Counted from the first letter of the stretch, positions 45,451 to 52,611 are shown. The stretch is 59,759 bases of DNA from Stenotrophomonas sp. (GCA_003510825.1 DOKO01000057.1:1-59759), one strand, 5' to 3'. Made by a program: numbers and translations. The notes: a model not told the origin generated them from the sequence alone.

Positions 45451-45581
45451 GACGACCCTCAAGGGGGTCGTCCGGCCAATTGTGGATACGCGCGTTTGGG
45501 GGGGCGCTCGGTCTAGAAGCTGGCCAACGCCATAAATTCGCCCCCCCTACCCCTTGGCGTGGAACATCGCGGCGTGGAACG
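45451..45581. other. Candidate cos / packaging region
   Basis: A gap between the HNH gene and the small terminase. It holds GACGACCC / GGGTCGTC (45451-45458, 45465-45472), GGGGGGGCG (45498-45506) with its reverse complement CGCCCCCCC (45539-45547), and two copies of GGCGTGGAAC 15 bases apart (45556, 45571). HK97-like phages with an HNH gene beside the terminase usually have a G/C-rich cos with 3' overhangs here. The exact nick positions cannot be read. Confidence 0.5.
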
Positions 45582-45582
45582 A

Positions 45583-45921
45583 TCAAATACCTATCGGCCA
45601 GCCATCGCTGTCGCACCCCCGGACCTGAGCCGCACCGCGCTCCAGGCGCGCCTGGTCACTGCTATGGCAGTTGGCGCATTGACTGTCGAAGGGGCCGGTC
45701 CAGAACATTTCCTCTGTCTCTCCGGCAGGATGGCCGTTGGTGTGGTTGCACACCGTGGCGACCGTTACGTGGCCTCGGGCCCTGCACCGGCCGCACAGCG
45801 GCTCACGCTCCAGCTGCGTCTTGCGCGTGCGTTGCCAGCGCGCTGTGCCGTACAGGTGCGCAAAGGCGCTGCCGCCGGTCTGCCGGGTCCTGCCACGGCG
45901 CGGAGTCGAGCCTGTCGCCAT
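45583..45921 (-). CDS. HNH endonuclease (packaging-associated)
   Basis: 112 residues. LYGTARWQRTRKTQLEREPL, then CGRCRARGHVTVATVCNHTN and SQCANCHSSDQARLE give two CxxC zinc pairs, with the His-Asn core between them. This form next to the terminase is needed for cos cleavage in HK97-like phages. It overlaps the upstream 70-residue gene by three bases. Confidence 0.92.
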   Translation of the reverse strand: MATGSTPRRGRTRQTGGSAFAHLYGTARWQRTRKTQLEREPLCGRCRARGHVTVATVCNHTNGHPAGETEEMFWTGPFDSQCANCHSSDQARLERGAAQVRGCDSDGWPIGI

Positions 45922-46133
45922 CAGTAAGGCTTCCCGTCCAGGTCGACGCGCGCAGGTTCACCGCCTTCGTCAGGCACGGGTATGCCAGCCTCCTCGCCAA
46001 GCAGCTGCGCCACAGCCTGGACCAGCAGTCCCACATGCACGGTCAGCTCGGCGATCTGCTTGCCCTGCGCCGCAATGGTGGCGTGCTGCTGTTCGGCTAA
46101 CCCCAGCAGCTTGTCGAGCCGATCATCCACCAC
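45921..46133 (-). CDS. Small coiled-coil protein in the lysis-packaging junction
   Basis: 70 residues (GLAEQQHATIAAQGKQIAEL; VHVGLLVQAVAQLLGEEAG), helical and probably a coiled coil, with an acidic Pro-containing end. GTG 46133 with AGGTGG upstream; the start overlaps the Rz gene by 11 bases and the stop overlaps the HNH start. Function unknown. Confidence 0.7.
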   Translation of the reverse strand: MVDDRLDKLLGLAEQQHATIAAQGKQIAELTVHVGLLVQAVAQLLGEEAGIPVPDEGGEPARVDLDGKPY

Positions 46134-46590
46134 GGTCCACCTCGATCACGGCGTGGCAGGCACGAACCTGGTCGTCGGCGTCTCGCCCGACTTGAACAAG
46201 AGCGCCCGCAACCTCTGCTCGTAGTTGGGCTGTCTGGTCACGTTCGATGGCGCCGGCGACGGCTTGGGACAGGAGGCTGGTGTTGCAGGTGGCGAGGTCG
46301 TCGCGCAGCTGGAGACGGCCATCGCGCAGGTCAGCCACAACAGCAGCAGGGACGACTTGGGCCGCGGTGCGGTCTTCTTCATGCTTCGCTCCGATGGTGG
46401 CCAAGTCTTCGGCCTGCTTGTTTTCAACGGCTCGGGCCTGCTGCTCAACCTGTAAGGCTTGCTTACCAGTTGCTACCTGGCTCAGGGCCTCACTGCCCTC
46501 TCCGCGATCACCGCGCCACGCCCAACCCGTACCGAACATGGCTGCGGACCAGACGACAAACGCGCCGATCACCACCACCACGCGCTTCAC
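46123..46590 (-). CDS. Rz-like i-spanin
   Basis: 155 residues. An N-terminal signal-anchor (VKRVVVVIGAFVVWSAAMFG) is followed by a long charged periplasmic helix (QALQVEQQARAVENKQAEDL). This is the Rz layout: inner-membrane subunit of the spanin that fuses inner and outer membranes at lysis. The GTG start at 46590 overlaps the endolysin stop. Rz1 is nested in another frame. Confidence 0.85.
   Translation of the reverse strand: MKRVVVVIGAFVVWSAAMFGTGWAWRGDRGEGSEALSQVATGKQALQVEQQARAVENKQAEDLATIGAKHEEDRTAAQVVPAAVVADLRDGRLQLRDDLATCNTSLLSQAVAGAIERDQTAQLRAEVAGALVQVGRDADDQVRACHAVIEVDRGG
46146..46382 (-). CDS. Rz1-like o-spanin lipoprotein, nested inside Rz
   Basis: 78 residues in a different frame of the Rz gene. 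A lipoprotein signal (SSLLLLWLTCAMAVSSC, lipobox VSSC) precedes a Pro-rich stretch (TTSPPATPASCPKPSPAPSN), as in lambda Rz1. It would be anchored in the outer membrane and join Rz. The complete embedding in Rz is the lambda arrangement. Confidence 0.85.
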   Translation of the reverse strand: MKKTAPRPKSSLLLLWLTCAMAVSSCATTSPPATPASCPKPSPAPSNVTRQPNYEQRLRALLFKSGETPTTRFVPATP

Positions 46591-47051
46591 GACCTGCCCT
46601 CGCACATCGCACGCTCCGCAGCACGTCGGTTGGCCAACCCCGGCACATGCTTGCCACCCGCGTATACCCAGCGATCCAGTTCGGGGCACCAGACCGTAGC
46701 CGGTTGGCCGTCGTTGATCTTGCGCACCAGCGTCGAATTGCAGGCTGCTGCCACGCCGACGTTGTAGGTCCAGCTCAGCACCGCCGCCCACTGACGTTCA
46801 CCGAGCGGCACCTTGATGCACTTGCTGACACCGGCCAGGTAGCTGCCCAGCCGGCTGTTGAGCTTTTCAGCGCACTCCTGCTGGGTATAGACCGCCTTGT
46901 CCGGGCGGCTGGTGTCGCCGTAGCAGTAGGTGGCCACACCCACCATGTCGATGTAAGGGGTCGGCGAATAGCCTTCCCACGGCTGCACCAGCGCGGTGGC
47001 AGCCAGAGCGATCACCGCAGCGGCGCTTGCGCCGATGATCTTGGCCTTCAT
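46587..47051 (-). CDS. SAR endolysin, GH24 lysozyme
   Basis: 154 residues. MKAKIIGASAAAVIALAATA is a weakly hydrophobic Ala/Gly-rich signal-anchor-release segment. The T4-lysozyme-type triad follows with exact spacing: Glu26 (WEGYSPTPY), Asp35 (IDMVG) and Thr41. SRLGSYLAGVSKCIKVPL and QWAAVLSWTYNVG are further GH24 blocks. Several Cys residues may control activation on release. It degrades peptidoglycan. Its start overlaps the holin gene by four bases. Confidence 0.94.
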   Translation of the reverse strand: MKAKIIGASAAAVIALAATALVQPWEGYSPTPYIDMVGVATYCYGDTSRPDKAVYTQQECAEKLNSRLGSYLAGVSKCIKVPLGERQWAAVLSWTYNVGVAAACNSTLVRKINDGQPATVWCPELDRWVYAGGKHVPGLANRRAAERAMCEGRS

Positions 47052-47275
47052 GCCTGAGCCCTCTGCCGCCACTCGCGGATCCAGCGCCACCCGAGATAGC
47101 TGATCTGGCCGACCAGGTAGATGATCGTCAGCACCACCACCACGCGGTCGAGGTTGGCACCGGCGGCGACCGCGCCGGCGACCGTCACTGGCGGCGCAGC
47201 CTTCGCTGCAGCACTTGCGGCAGTGCCAATGATTTCGTCCTTCATGGTGGCCCCGTTGCTTGTCCGGTTCGGCAT
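47048..47275 (-). CDS. Holin / pinholin-like small membrane protein
   Basis: 75 residues with an Ala-rich amphipathic helix (GTAASAAAKAAPPVTVAGAV) and one strong transmembrane helix (RVVVVLTIIYLVGQISYLGW), basic end (RWIREWRQRAQA). ATG 47275 has GGAGG five bases upstream; a second start ATG 47245 could give a shorter form, as in dual-start holins. It lies directly before the SAR endolysin, so a pinholin that depolarises the membrane is likely. Confidence 0.85.
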   Translation of the reverse strand: MPNRTSNGATMKDEIIGTAASAAAKAAPPVTVAGAVAAGANLDRVVVVLTIIYLVGQISYLGWRWIREWRQRAQA

Positions 47276-47350
47276 ATGCCCCTCCCGGTTGATAGGTGCC
47301 CGCCCCTAGCGCCGGCTGGGCACGAGAGTTAGTCCGGCTGGGACGCGGGC

Positions 47351-47378
47351 AAAGAAAAAGCCCCGGCTGGCCGGGGCT
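47351..47378 (-). terminator. Terminator between the Q-like gene and the lysis genes
   Basis: On the minus strand AGCCCCGGC-CA-GCCGGGGCT followed by TTTTCTTT. It would stop early leftward transcription ahead of holin; a Q-type protein would let polymerase pass, as at lambda tR'. Confidence 0.88.
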
Positions 47379-47433
47379 TGCGATTGGATGGTGGCAAGAA
47401 TGCCCGCTTTTTCGATGACCTAGGAAGTCATCG

Positions 47434-48132
47434 TCATGCGGCCCTGGACAGGGCCTTGCTGAACTCAGCGGCAGCGCGCGACTCAGCAGCGCGGAAGTTG
47501 GCCAGCATCCATTCGTAGACCGGGCGCCAGAACCGGCTGTATGCCGAGCAATCTGCGCCGATGGACGTGCCGCGCTTGCGCCCACTGAACGGCTCGCGTC
47601 CGCTCCCGCCGCAGCGCGGGCATTTCAGAACCCCAGCAACTGCCGGATCACGAACCACCCTCTTACCCTCGCAGTCCTGACATTCGCAGCTATCCGCCAT
47701 TTCACCAATGACGGCTCCCGCCAGCACGCCCAGCTGTTCCATGGTGTTGTTCGGCCACGCCGCAGCGCGCGCATCTTCCAAGGCCTGCTCCGTGCGCCGC
47801 AGTTCACGGCGCTGCACATCCGTGGTCTGGCCACCACCCCAGCCGATGCTTGCCTTGGCGATGCCGAAGTTCGTCCTGGCATCTGCGAGGGCATGCATCT
47901 GGCGCGTAAACTCAGGCGCCACCAGGCCGATCACTTCCTGCCGCAGCTGCTCGCGGCGGCGCGCTCCACTCTCTGGCCACCACAGCGCCTCCAGCAGCTC
48001 GCGGCCCAGCCCGTTCTGGACGAATGCCAGCGCCGCCACGATCTCCTGCGAAGACGGCCCGCCAGGGCTACCGTCATAACTCATTGCCTTCGGGCCCGTC
48101 CCGCTGGACAGCAGCTCGCGCGCGTCTTTCAT
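47434..48132 (-). CDS. Q-like antitermination protein with zinc finger
   Basis: 232 residues. The C-terminal half has CECQDCEGKRVVRD and LKCPRCGGSGREP, a DnaJ-like CxC..CxxC pair as in zinc-finger Q proteins. YSRFWRPVYEWMLANFRAAE is helical. It lies directly before the terminator that precedes the lysis genes, the place of Q in lambdoid phages. ATG 48132 overlaps the previous stop by four bases. Confidence 0.82.
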   Translation of the reverse strand: MKDARELLSSGTGPKAMSYDGSPGGPSSQEIVAALAFVQNGLGRELLEALWWPESGARRREQLRQEVIGLVAPEFTRQMHALADARTNFGIAKASIGWGGGQTTDVQRRELRRTEQALEDARAAAWPNNTMEQLGVLAGAVIGEMADSCECQDCEGKRVVRDPAVAGVLKCPRCGGSGREPFSGRKRGTSIGADCSAYSRFWRPVYEWMLANFRAAESRAAAEFSKALSRAA

Positions 48133-48320
48133 CCCCTTCCCCTTATTCGATCTCGTCGGTTGATTTCGCGGCGCAGCGCGCGTGATCGGCGCAGCGCCTG
48201 CTCTGCCTTCCCGCGCTGGCCCGGTGCCGTCCACGCCCGGTTCCATCGCATTTCGGCTATCTCCTGCTGGAGGCTGCTCAGCAGCTCCAGCGCCTTGTCG
48301 TCATAGCGGGTCAGGTCCAT
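48129..48320 (-). CDS. Small basic helical protein
   Basis: 63 residues (MDLTRYDDKALELLSSLQQE; RRSRALRREINRRDRIRGRG), a charged helix with a very basic end that could bind nucleic acid. It overlaps the Q-like gene by four bases. ATG 48320 is used; an earlier start at 48362 would add 14 residues. Confidence 0.65.
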   Translation of the reverse strand: MDLTRYDDKALELLSSLQQEIAEMRWNRAWTAPGQRGKAEQALRRSRALRREINRRDRIRGRG

Positions 48321-48365
48321 TCGCCCAGCATTGCGCGCGCCCGTCGCAACGGCCGCGACCACCCC

Positions 48366-48833
48366 TTACTGCGCGGTGCCAAACCGAGCGATCAGCGCCG
48401 CATCAGCCAGCGCCTGCCCCTCCGCCTTCTTCCCCAGCGCGTCCCATGCAGGCCACAGCTGCACAGCGCGCGACCTGGCTGCGTCCTTGTCCGCGCCGAT
48501 CAGGCCTGCCCGCTTCTTCCATGCCTGCGGCGTCACCAGCGTGGTCGGGATCATCAGCGCCGCCACCACGCCCTCGACCACCCCAGCCGCATGGCCGAAC
48601 CCGAAGGAGGACGCCACGCCCTGACCCGGCATGCTGTGGACCTGCTCGATGTAGGCGTGCTGCACGTCGTGGTGCCCGAGGAACCGGGCCAACGCGGCAG
48701 AGTCGAGTCGGCTCGACTTCCCCAGTCGCACCAACGGGGCACGCATCCACTCCACTGGCACCAGGTCGCGGTCGCCGGCCAGCAGCACGATGGCGCCGCT
48801 GCAGCCCGGGTCGATTCCAACCACGCGCCTCAC
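48366..48833 (-). CDS. RuvC-like Holliday-junction resolvase / nuclease
   Basis: 155 residues with the RNase-H fold acidic positions: Asp in VVGIDPGCSGAIVLL, Glu in HAYIEQVHSMPGQG, and acidic residues in GADKDAARSRAVQLWP and ALADAALIARFG. Phage RuvC-like proteins resolve recombination or replication intermediates before packaging. It overlaps the upstream small gene by four bases. Confidence 0.9.
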   Translation of the reverse strand: MRRVVGIDPGCSGAIVLLAGDRDLVPVEWMRAPLVRLGKSSRLDSAALARFLGHHDVQHAYIEQVHSMPGQGVASSFGFGHAAGVVEGVVAALMIPTTLVTPQAWKKRAGLIGADKDAARSRAVQLWPAWDALGKKAEGQALADAALIARFGTAQ

Positions 48834-49036
48834 CGTGCCACCTCCGGGCCGGCCGGCTCGGCCGCATAGTGCGTGATCGCCGAGTTGTCACCGCGCCAGC
48901 TGGCGAACACCGGCCGTTTGCTCACCGAGTCCCACAGCATCAGCCGGCGGCCGTCCTGCGGTGCGGCGGCGATGGGCATCCAGTTCACAATGGCCGCCGC
49001 TTCCATATAGCGCTCCCGCATCTGCGCCGGAGTCAC
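48830..49036 (-). CDS. Small phage protein with WxPIxxAPxDG motif
   Basis: 68 residues. NWMPIAAAPQDGRRLMLWDS is a motif common in short uncharacterised phage proteins (WxPI-x-x-APxDG). GTG 49036 has GGAG upstream; it overlaps both neighbours. Function unknown. Confidence 0.75.
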   Translation of the reverse strand: MTPAQMRERYMEAAAIVNWMPIAAAPQDGRRLMLWDSVSKRPVFASWRGDNSAITHYAAEPAGPEVAR

Positions 49037-49233
49037 GCGGCCTGCTCCCAGCTGGCCGCCAGGCGCTGCACCTGCCCGCCCCTCGCCTCAAACTGCTCCA
49101 CCGTCTCCGGGTCACCAGAGAAGGCTGCGGCCTTCACCCGCCTCGGCCGGGCCACCGTGTTCTTGTCCATCCGGCGTTCGCGCGGTGCCTGGGCCCGCTT
49201 CGCCGGCAGCGCCTGTCCAATGCTGTTCTTCAT
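49033..49233 (-). CDS. Small basic phage protein
   Basis: 66 residues (MKNSIGQALPAKRAQAPRER; SGDPETVEQFEARGGQVQRL), basic N-terminal half. Start and stop overlap neighbours by four bases, so it is part of the replication-recombination operon. No family recognised. Confidence 0.65.
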   Translation of the reverse strand: MKNSIGQALPAKRAQAPRERRMDKNTVARPRRVKAAAFSGDPETVEQFEARGGQVQRLAASWEQAA

Positions 49234-49598
49234 GCTGCCGCCCTCAGTTCGTTGATGTAGGTCTGCTGGTCAATCAGCTCGTCATCGGAGCCGTACGTTT
49301 CTCGGAAGGTCCGCGAGCCGTCCAGCAGGCTCGGGCCGTAGATCTGTCGCATCGTCGCGAAGGTGTTCCCCTCCATCGGGTAGCGCATGTGGTGCCATTT
49401 GCAGAGCGCGTAGCCGAACGCGTGGCCGCGCCGCACGTTCCCGCTCTTGGCGTGGTTGTAGTCGCAGCCGTAGACCACCAGCGTTGGCTCCAACAGGTCC
49501 TGCATCTGCAGCGCGAGGCAGGCCATGCAGGGTCCGGTCTTGGCCAGCTCGATCCGGGCCGACTCTTCCTTGTTCGGCGGCGGTGCTTTCGACCACAT
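49230..49598 (-). CDS. Ref-like (RecA-dependent) or HNH-type nuclease
   Basis: 122 residues. PCMACLALQ, CDYNHAKSGNVRRGHAFGYA and LCKWHHMRYP form a zinc-bound Cys/His core. The order CxxC, then N/H, R-x-GH and LCxxHH resembles the P1 Ref / RecA_dep_nuc family, which makes double-strand breaks with RecA. The next gene's TAA overlaps its ATG (TAATG). An HNH of another family is the alternative. Confidence 0.75.
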   Translation of the reverse strand: MWSKAPPPNKEESARIELAKTGPCMACLALQMQDLLEPTLVVYGCDYNHAKSGNVRRGHAFGYALCKWHHMRYPMEGNTFATMRQIYGPSLLDGSRTFRETYGSDDELIDQQTYINELRAAA

Positions 49599-50311
49599 TA
49601 GGCTCCACCGAACCCAAGGTCTGCAGCAGCGCGCGCCATGGCCGAACGGGCCGAGTCGCGATCACGCACCAGGTGAACCCCGTGCTTCTCTTGTTCAACG
49701 GCCAGCACTGGCTGCGGCACTGGTTTGCCGTCCACGACGTGCTGCACAGCGCGCGAATAGGCCTCCTCCAGCATCCGGCGCTGCTGGAACCCGTTGTCGG
49801 CCGTCGCGTAGACGTGCAGGTCCAGTAGCGAGCGAACCAGAACCGTGAACCCGCTCTGCGGACGCCCCGGCGCCATTTCGCGCTCCACCGCCGCCATGAC
49901 CGGAATGTCCAGGCACATCGTCAGGAACCTGCCAGCGTTCGGCGGCCACTCCCTGCCCTCGGTGAGGCAGCAGTTCATGCCCTTGGCGTGCTGGGCCACC
50001 GTGCGGCCCTTCAAGACCTGGAACCACGTCGTGCCCGCGATGGTCAGGCTGCCGTCCTTCTTCACAGGGGCCGCGCCGTTCTCGCGTTCCCACTTCCCCG
50101 GGAACATGGCCGTCATCTGCTTCCAGAACTCCCACAGGTAGCTGGTGGCCTGGTCGCTCACCCGATCAGCCGACGACGGCAAACTCTGCGTCGACAAACT
50201 CGGCTGGGTCGAAGCCATCGTCGCGACCGTGGCCACCGCCGCGGCATTGGGATTCGTGCTGGCGCTGGAGCTGCTCGATTCGATCGGCAGAACTGTGCTG
50301 AGGGTTTGCAT
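49598..50311 (-). CDS. Replication protein P-like helicase loader
   Basis: 237 residues. A Ser/Thr/Ala-rich, probably disordered N-terminus is followed by LWEFWKQMTAMFPGKWEREN, TWFQVLKGRTVAQHAKGMNC and EWPPNAGRFLTMCLDIP, the layout of lambda P (F..M...FP...W.......G...C.....W-P-P...F). It would bring DnaB to the origin bound by the O-like protein. ATG 50311 with GGAG seven bases upstream is chosen. It overlaps the O-like gene by 146 bases, far more than in lambda. Confidence 0.82.
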   Translation of the reverse strand: MQTLSTVLPIESSSSSASTNPNAAAVATVATMASTQPSLSTQSLPSSADRVSDQATSYLWEFWKQMTAMFPGKWERENGAAPVKKDGSLTIAGTTWFQVLKGRTVAQHAKGMNCCLTEGREWPPNAGRFLTMCLDIPVMAAVEREMAPGRPQSGFTVLVRSLLDLHVYATADNGFQQRRMLEEAYSRAVQHVVDGKPVPQPVLAVEQEKHGVHLVRDRDSARSAMARAAADLGFGGA

Positions 50312-51113
50312 GGGCGGCTCCGGCGAATTGCTGGGCAAGAGGGGTGACGGGCAGCGACAGGCCGGCGGCCATGGTCTGCATCAGGGATTCGTTCGGGTCG
50401 TGGCCGGCGGCCAACAGGGAGACGAGCTGGTTCCGCACCTGGAACCATCCCTGGACGGACAGCGGCCGGCGGATCGCGGCGCGGTGGCGGACGAACCGGG
50501 CGAGCAGCTCGCGGTCCACCCCGGCCGGCACCGCACCAAACCCGGCCAGCTCGCCGTTGACCTGCTCGGCGGTCAGTGCAGCCGGATCGGCCTCGCGCTC
50601 ACACTCGCGGTGTGAGGGTTGCTCTTGGTTGCTTTTGGTTGCTCTTGGTTCGGGTGCAACAGCTGTTGCACCGTTGACTGCGTCGTTTTGCACCGTTGAC
50701 GACGCTGTTTTGCACCCTTGATTGCCCGTTTCTGCACCCTTCTGGAACGGTGCAGTTTTTGCACCCTTGGCCGATTCAGCCTCAGAATCGCCACTTTCCA
50801 ACGGTGCAATATCTGCACCCTTGATCCATGCCGGGTTGATTCGGTACTGGCGAGCCTTGCCGCCTGAATTGAATCCCGGGAGACGGCCGCCGCCTTCACT
50901 GACCAGGATCAGCCAACCCATCTTCTGCATCTTGCGGAGCTGGTACTGCACCGACCGCTCGGACTGCCTGGACTTCTTCGCCAGCGTCTCCACGGACGGG
51001 TAGATGCTCGTCCCGTCGTCATGGGCGTTGTCCGCAAGCGCAAGCGCCAATGCGAACTCACCGCCGCCGCCGGGATAGCGGTCAAAAACCATGCCTGTCA
51101 TACGAGCCGACAT
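50166..51113 (-). CDS. Replication initiator O-like protein
   Basis: 315 residues. The N-terminal winged helix (FALALALADNAHDDGTSIYP; SVETLAKKSRQSERSVQYQL; MQKMGWLILVSEGGGRLPGF) is the type used by phage O-like initiators and primosomal DnaT-like proteins. A low-complexity middle holds the iterons in its DNA; the C-terminal part (about 190-315) is helical and would bind the P-like loader. The start lies one base after the preceding gene. Alternative starts at 51104 or 51095 exist. Confidence 0.85.
   Translation of the reverse strand: MSARMTGMVFDRYPGGGGEFALALALADNAHDDGTSIYPSVETLAKKSRQSERSVQYQLRKMQKMGWLILVSEGGGRLPGFNSGGKARQYRINPAWIKGADIAPLESGDSEAESAKGAKTAPFQKGAETGNQGCKTASSTVQNDAVNGATAVAPEPRATKSNQEQPSHRECEREADPAALTAEQVNGELAGFGAVPAGVDRELLARFVRHRAAIRRPLSVQGWFQVRNQLVSLLAAGHDPNESLMQTMAAGLSLPVTPLAQQFAGAAHANPQHSSADRIEQLQRQHESQCRGGGHGRDDGFDPAEFVDAEFAVVG
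50619..50824. other. Predicted prophage replication origin with iterons
   Basis: Three tandem TTGCTYTTGG 10-mers (50619-50648). A perfect 20-bp palindrome GGTGCAACAGCTGTTGCACC (50653-50672). Iterons near TTGCACCSTTGA at 50666, 50688, 50710, 50732, 50759 and 50813 on the plus strand, and inverted copies (AACGGTGCA) at 50746 and 50801. All lie inside the O-like gene, where lambda has its origin. Confidence 0.8.
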
Positions 51114-51114
51114 G

Positions 51115-51426
51115 TCAGAGCACCAGTGCCAGGTTCTGCCCCGGGGCAACAGGCCACCAGGTGCACGCCGTCCTGCCACTGACAGGGCACGGCTTGTTCG
51201 GGCCGCGGTACACCCGACCCTCCTTCATCAGCTCGGGCAGGCGACGGGCGAGCATGTAGCGGTCCAGGCCGGTGGCCTGCGACAGCTCGTTACTGGTCAT
51301 GCCGGCGTTCTGCGTGACCGCGCGGGCGGCCTTGTCCTGCTGCACGGCCTGCAGGCCGCTGCTGACCACATGCGCTGCTGCTGCATGACTGGTGTCGATA
51401 TCGGTGATGCGTACGGGAGCGCTCAT
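51115..51426 (-). CDS. Small winged-helix DNA-binding protein
   Basis: 103 residues. GMTSNELSQATGLDRYMLAR and RLPELMKEGRVYRG make a winged helix-turn-helix of the type that follows replication control genes in phages. The end GRTACTWWPVAP is a common tail of such small proteins. Four-base overlap with the gene before, one base to the O-like gene. Confidence 0.75.
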   Translation of the reverse strand: MSAPVRITDIDTSHAAAAHVVSSGLQAVQQDKAARAVTQNAGMTSNELSQATGLDRYMLARRLPELMKEGRVYRGPNKPCPVSGRTACTWWPVAPGQNLALVL

Positions 51427-51518
51427 TGGTGCACCTCGCAGAAGAGGCTTCCAATGATGAACAGACCAGTCATCAGGTCTGCACCGTAACCAAACGCAAT
51501 GCAGGGCCGGTTAGCCAT
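51423..51518 (-). CDS. 31-residue overlapping small protein
   Basis: MANRPCIAFGYGADLMTGLF and IIGSLFCEVHQ, partly hydrophobic. GGGGAGGG lies before the ATG at 51518, which overlaps the stop of the cII-like gene (TGATG); its own stop overlaps the next ATG (ATGA). The exact coupling on both sides argues that it is translated. Function unknown. Confidence 0.55.
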   Translation of the reverse strand: MANRPCIAFGYGADLMTGLFIIGSLFCEVHQ

Positions 51519-52045
51519 CAACGCGCCCTCCCCTTCGCCGCAGCGCGCGCCACGTTGCGCTCCAGGCGGTTGGCCATCGTGCGCAGCGCGCGGATCTCCG
51601 CAATCATCTGCTCCGCCTCTGCGTTCGTGATGGTCGAGTCGGCGATGGCTTCTACCGCAGTGCCGGACAGCTTCCCGACACGGCTGGTGATCTCCAGCAG
51701 CTTCATCTGGATGGCGCCGATCTCGTCGGACCAACCACCTTCAGGTGCCGGCGGCACCACGTCGGCGGCCATGCCGAAGCGCGCCACCAGCGACTGCAGC
51801 CAGCCCAGCGCGCGCTCACCGCCGCCGGCCTGCTCCTGCATCCACTCGGTCAGCAGCTCGGCGATCTGAAGCGTCACTGACTCACCCTCCAGCCCGCGCA
51901 GCTTTGCGCGCAGCGTCTCCGGGTGCATCGATTTGCCCCGGCGCTGGGCCAGGTACGCAGCTGCAGCCTCCACACCACCCGGCGTCTCGCGCACGGAGTT
52001 GTAGAGGTTGTCGAGCCAGTTGAGGGAGGAAGTTCGGCAGGTCAT
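51518..52045 (-). CDS. CII-like regulatory protein
   Basis: 175 residues. YNSVRETPGGVEAAAAYLAQ, RRGKSMHPETLRAKLRGLEG and VTLQIAELLTEWM match phage CII-like proteins (PF06892 type) that activate repressor or integrase promoters. A long C-terminal helix (ADSTITNAEAEQMIAEIRAL) follows. ATG 52045 has AAGG upstream. It lies two genes after cro, as cII does in lambda. Confidence 0.82.
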   Translation of the reverse strand: MTCRTSSLNWLDNLYNSVRETPGGVEAAAAYLAQRRGKSMHPETLRAKLRGLEGESVTLQIAELLTEWMQEQAGGGERALGWLQSLVARFGMAADVVPPAPEGGWSDEIGAIQMKLLEITSRVGKLSGTAVEAIADSTITNAEAEQMIAEIRALRTMANRLERNVARAAAKGRAR

Positions 52046-52198
52046 CGGGTCACCTTGAGAGGGACGGTGTTTCATGGTTTCGGGCGTGGAACCCATGCCC
52101 CACCATTGGCGGCATGGACAACTACTCAGGGATCGAGGGCGTCGCCCTCCTTGCGCTACGCTGGATGGGCCAACAACACAGCCCGCAAGGAGGGCGAC

Positions 52199-52420
52199 AT
52201 GGAAGAGGAATGCCTGCTGGACATCCGGGCGTTAATGCTCAGCGCGCGTGCTCGAGAGATTCGAGACAACGTGCAGATCGCAAAGACCAGGGCGGATATC
52301 GAAGTGGTCACGATTCATGGGGTGGAACAGGAGGTACTGACCTTCGAAGCTGCGCTGCGGTATGCGATCAAGGAGCTGGGCGAGGCCCAGCAGCTCATCG
52401 AGAAGCACACGGGGTTCTGA
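52199..52420 (+). CDS. Counter-oriented small protein between cro and cII genes
   Basis: 73 residues (MEEECLLDIRALMLSARARE; FEAALRYAIKELGEAQQLIE), helical and acidic. A very strong AAGGAGG lies five bases before ATG 52199. It runs against the leftward operon and its end overlaps the 71-residue gene by 26 bases. Lambda carries the antisense oop transcript in a similar place. Function unknown. Confidence 0.65.
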   Translation: MEEECLLDIRALMLSARAREIRDNVQIAKTRADIEVVTIHGVEQEVLTFEAALRYAIKELGEAQQLIEKHTGF

Positions 52421-52610
52421 CCTGCTCGGCGTTGAGGGCGCTGTGGAGGCAACTTTTTAGTGCCCTCTCCTTGGCTTCGCGCTCCAGTACCGCGAGCATC
52501 TGGGCTGCGGCCGCCTCGGCAGTCCGCCGCTCAGCCAACTCGGCCGCTGTCGGCTTGTTCAACCAATCCCTCAACCACAGCCGAGGGTTCCACTTGTCGG
52601 ACACTTGCAT
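52395..52610 (-). CDS. Small phage protein after cro
   Basis: 71 residues (MQVSDKWNPRLWLRDWLNKP; AAELAERRTAEAAAAQMLAV), a Trp-rich start then a helix (EREAKERALKSCL). ATG 52610 overlaps the cro-like stop region by a few bases. It is the second leftward early gene. Function unknown. Confidence 0.65.
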   Translation of the reverse strand: MQVSDKWNPRLWLRDWLNKPTAAELAERRTAEAAAAQMLAVLEREAKERALKSCLHSALNAEQVRTPCASR

Positions 52611-52611
52611 T

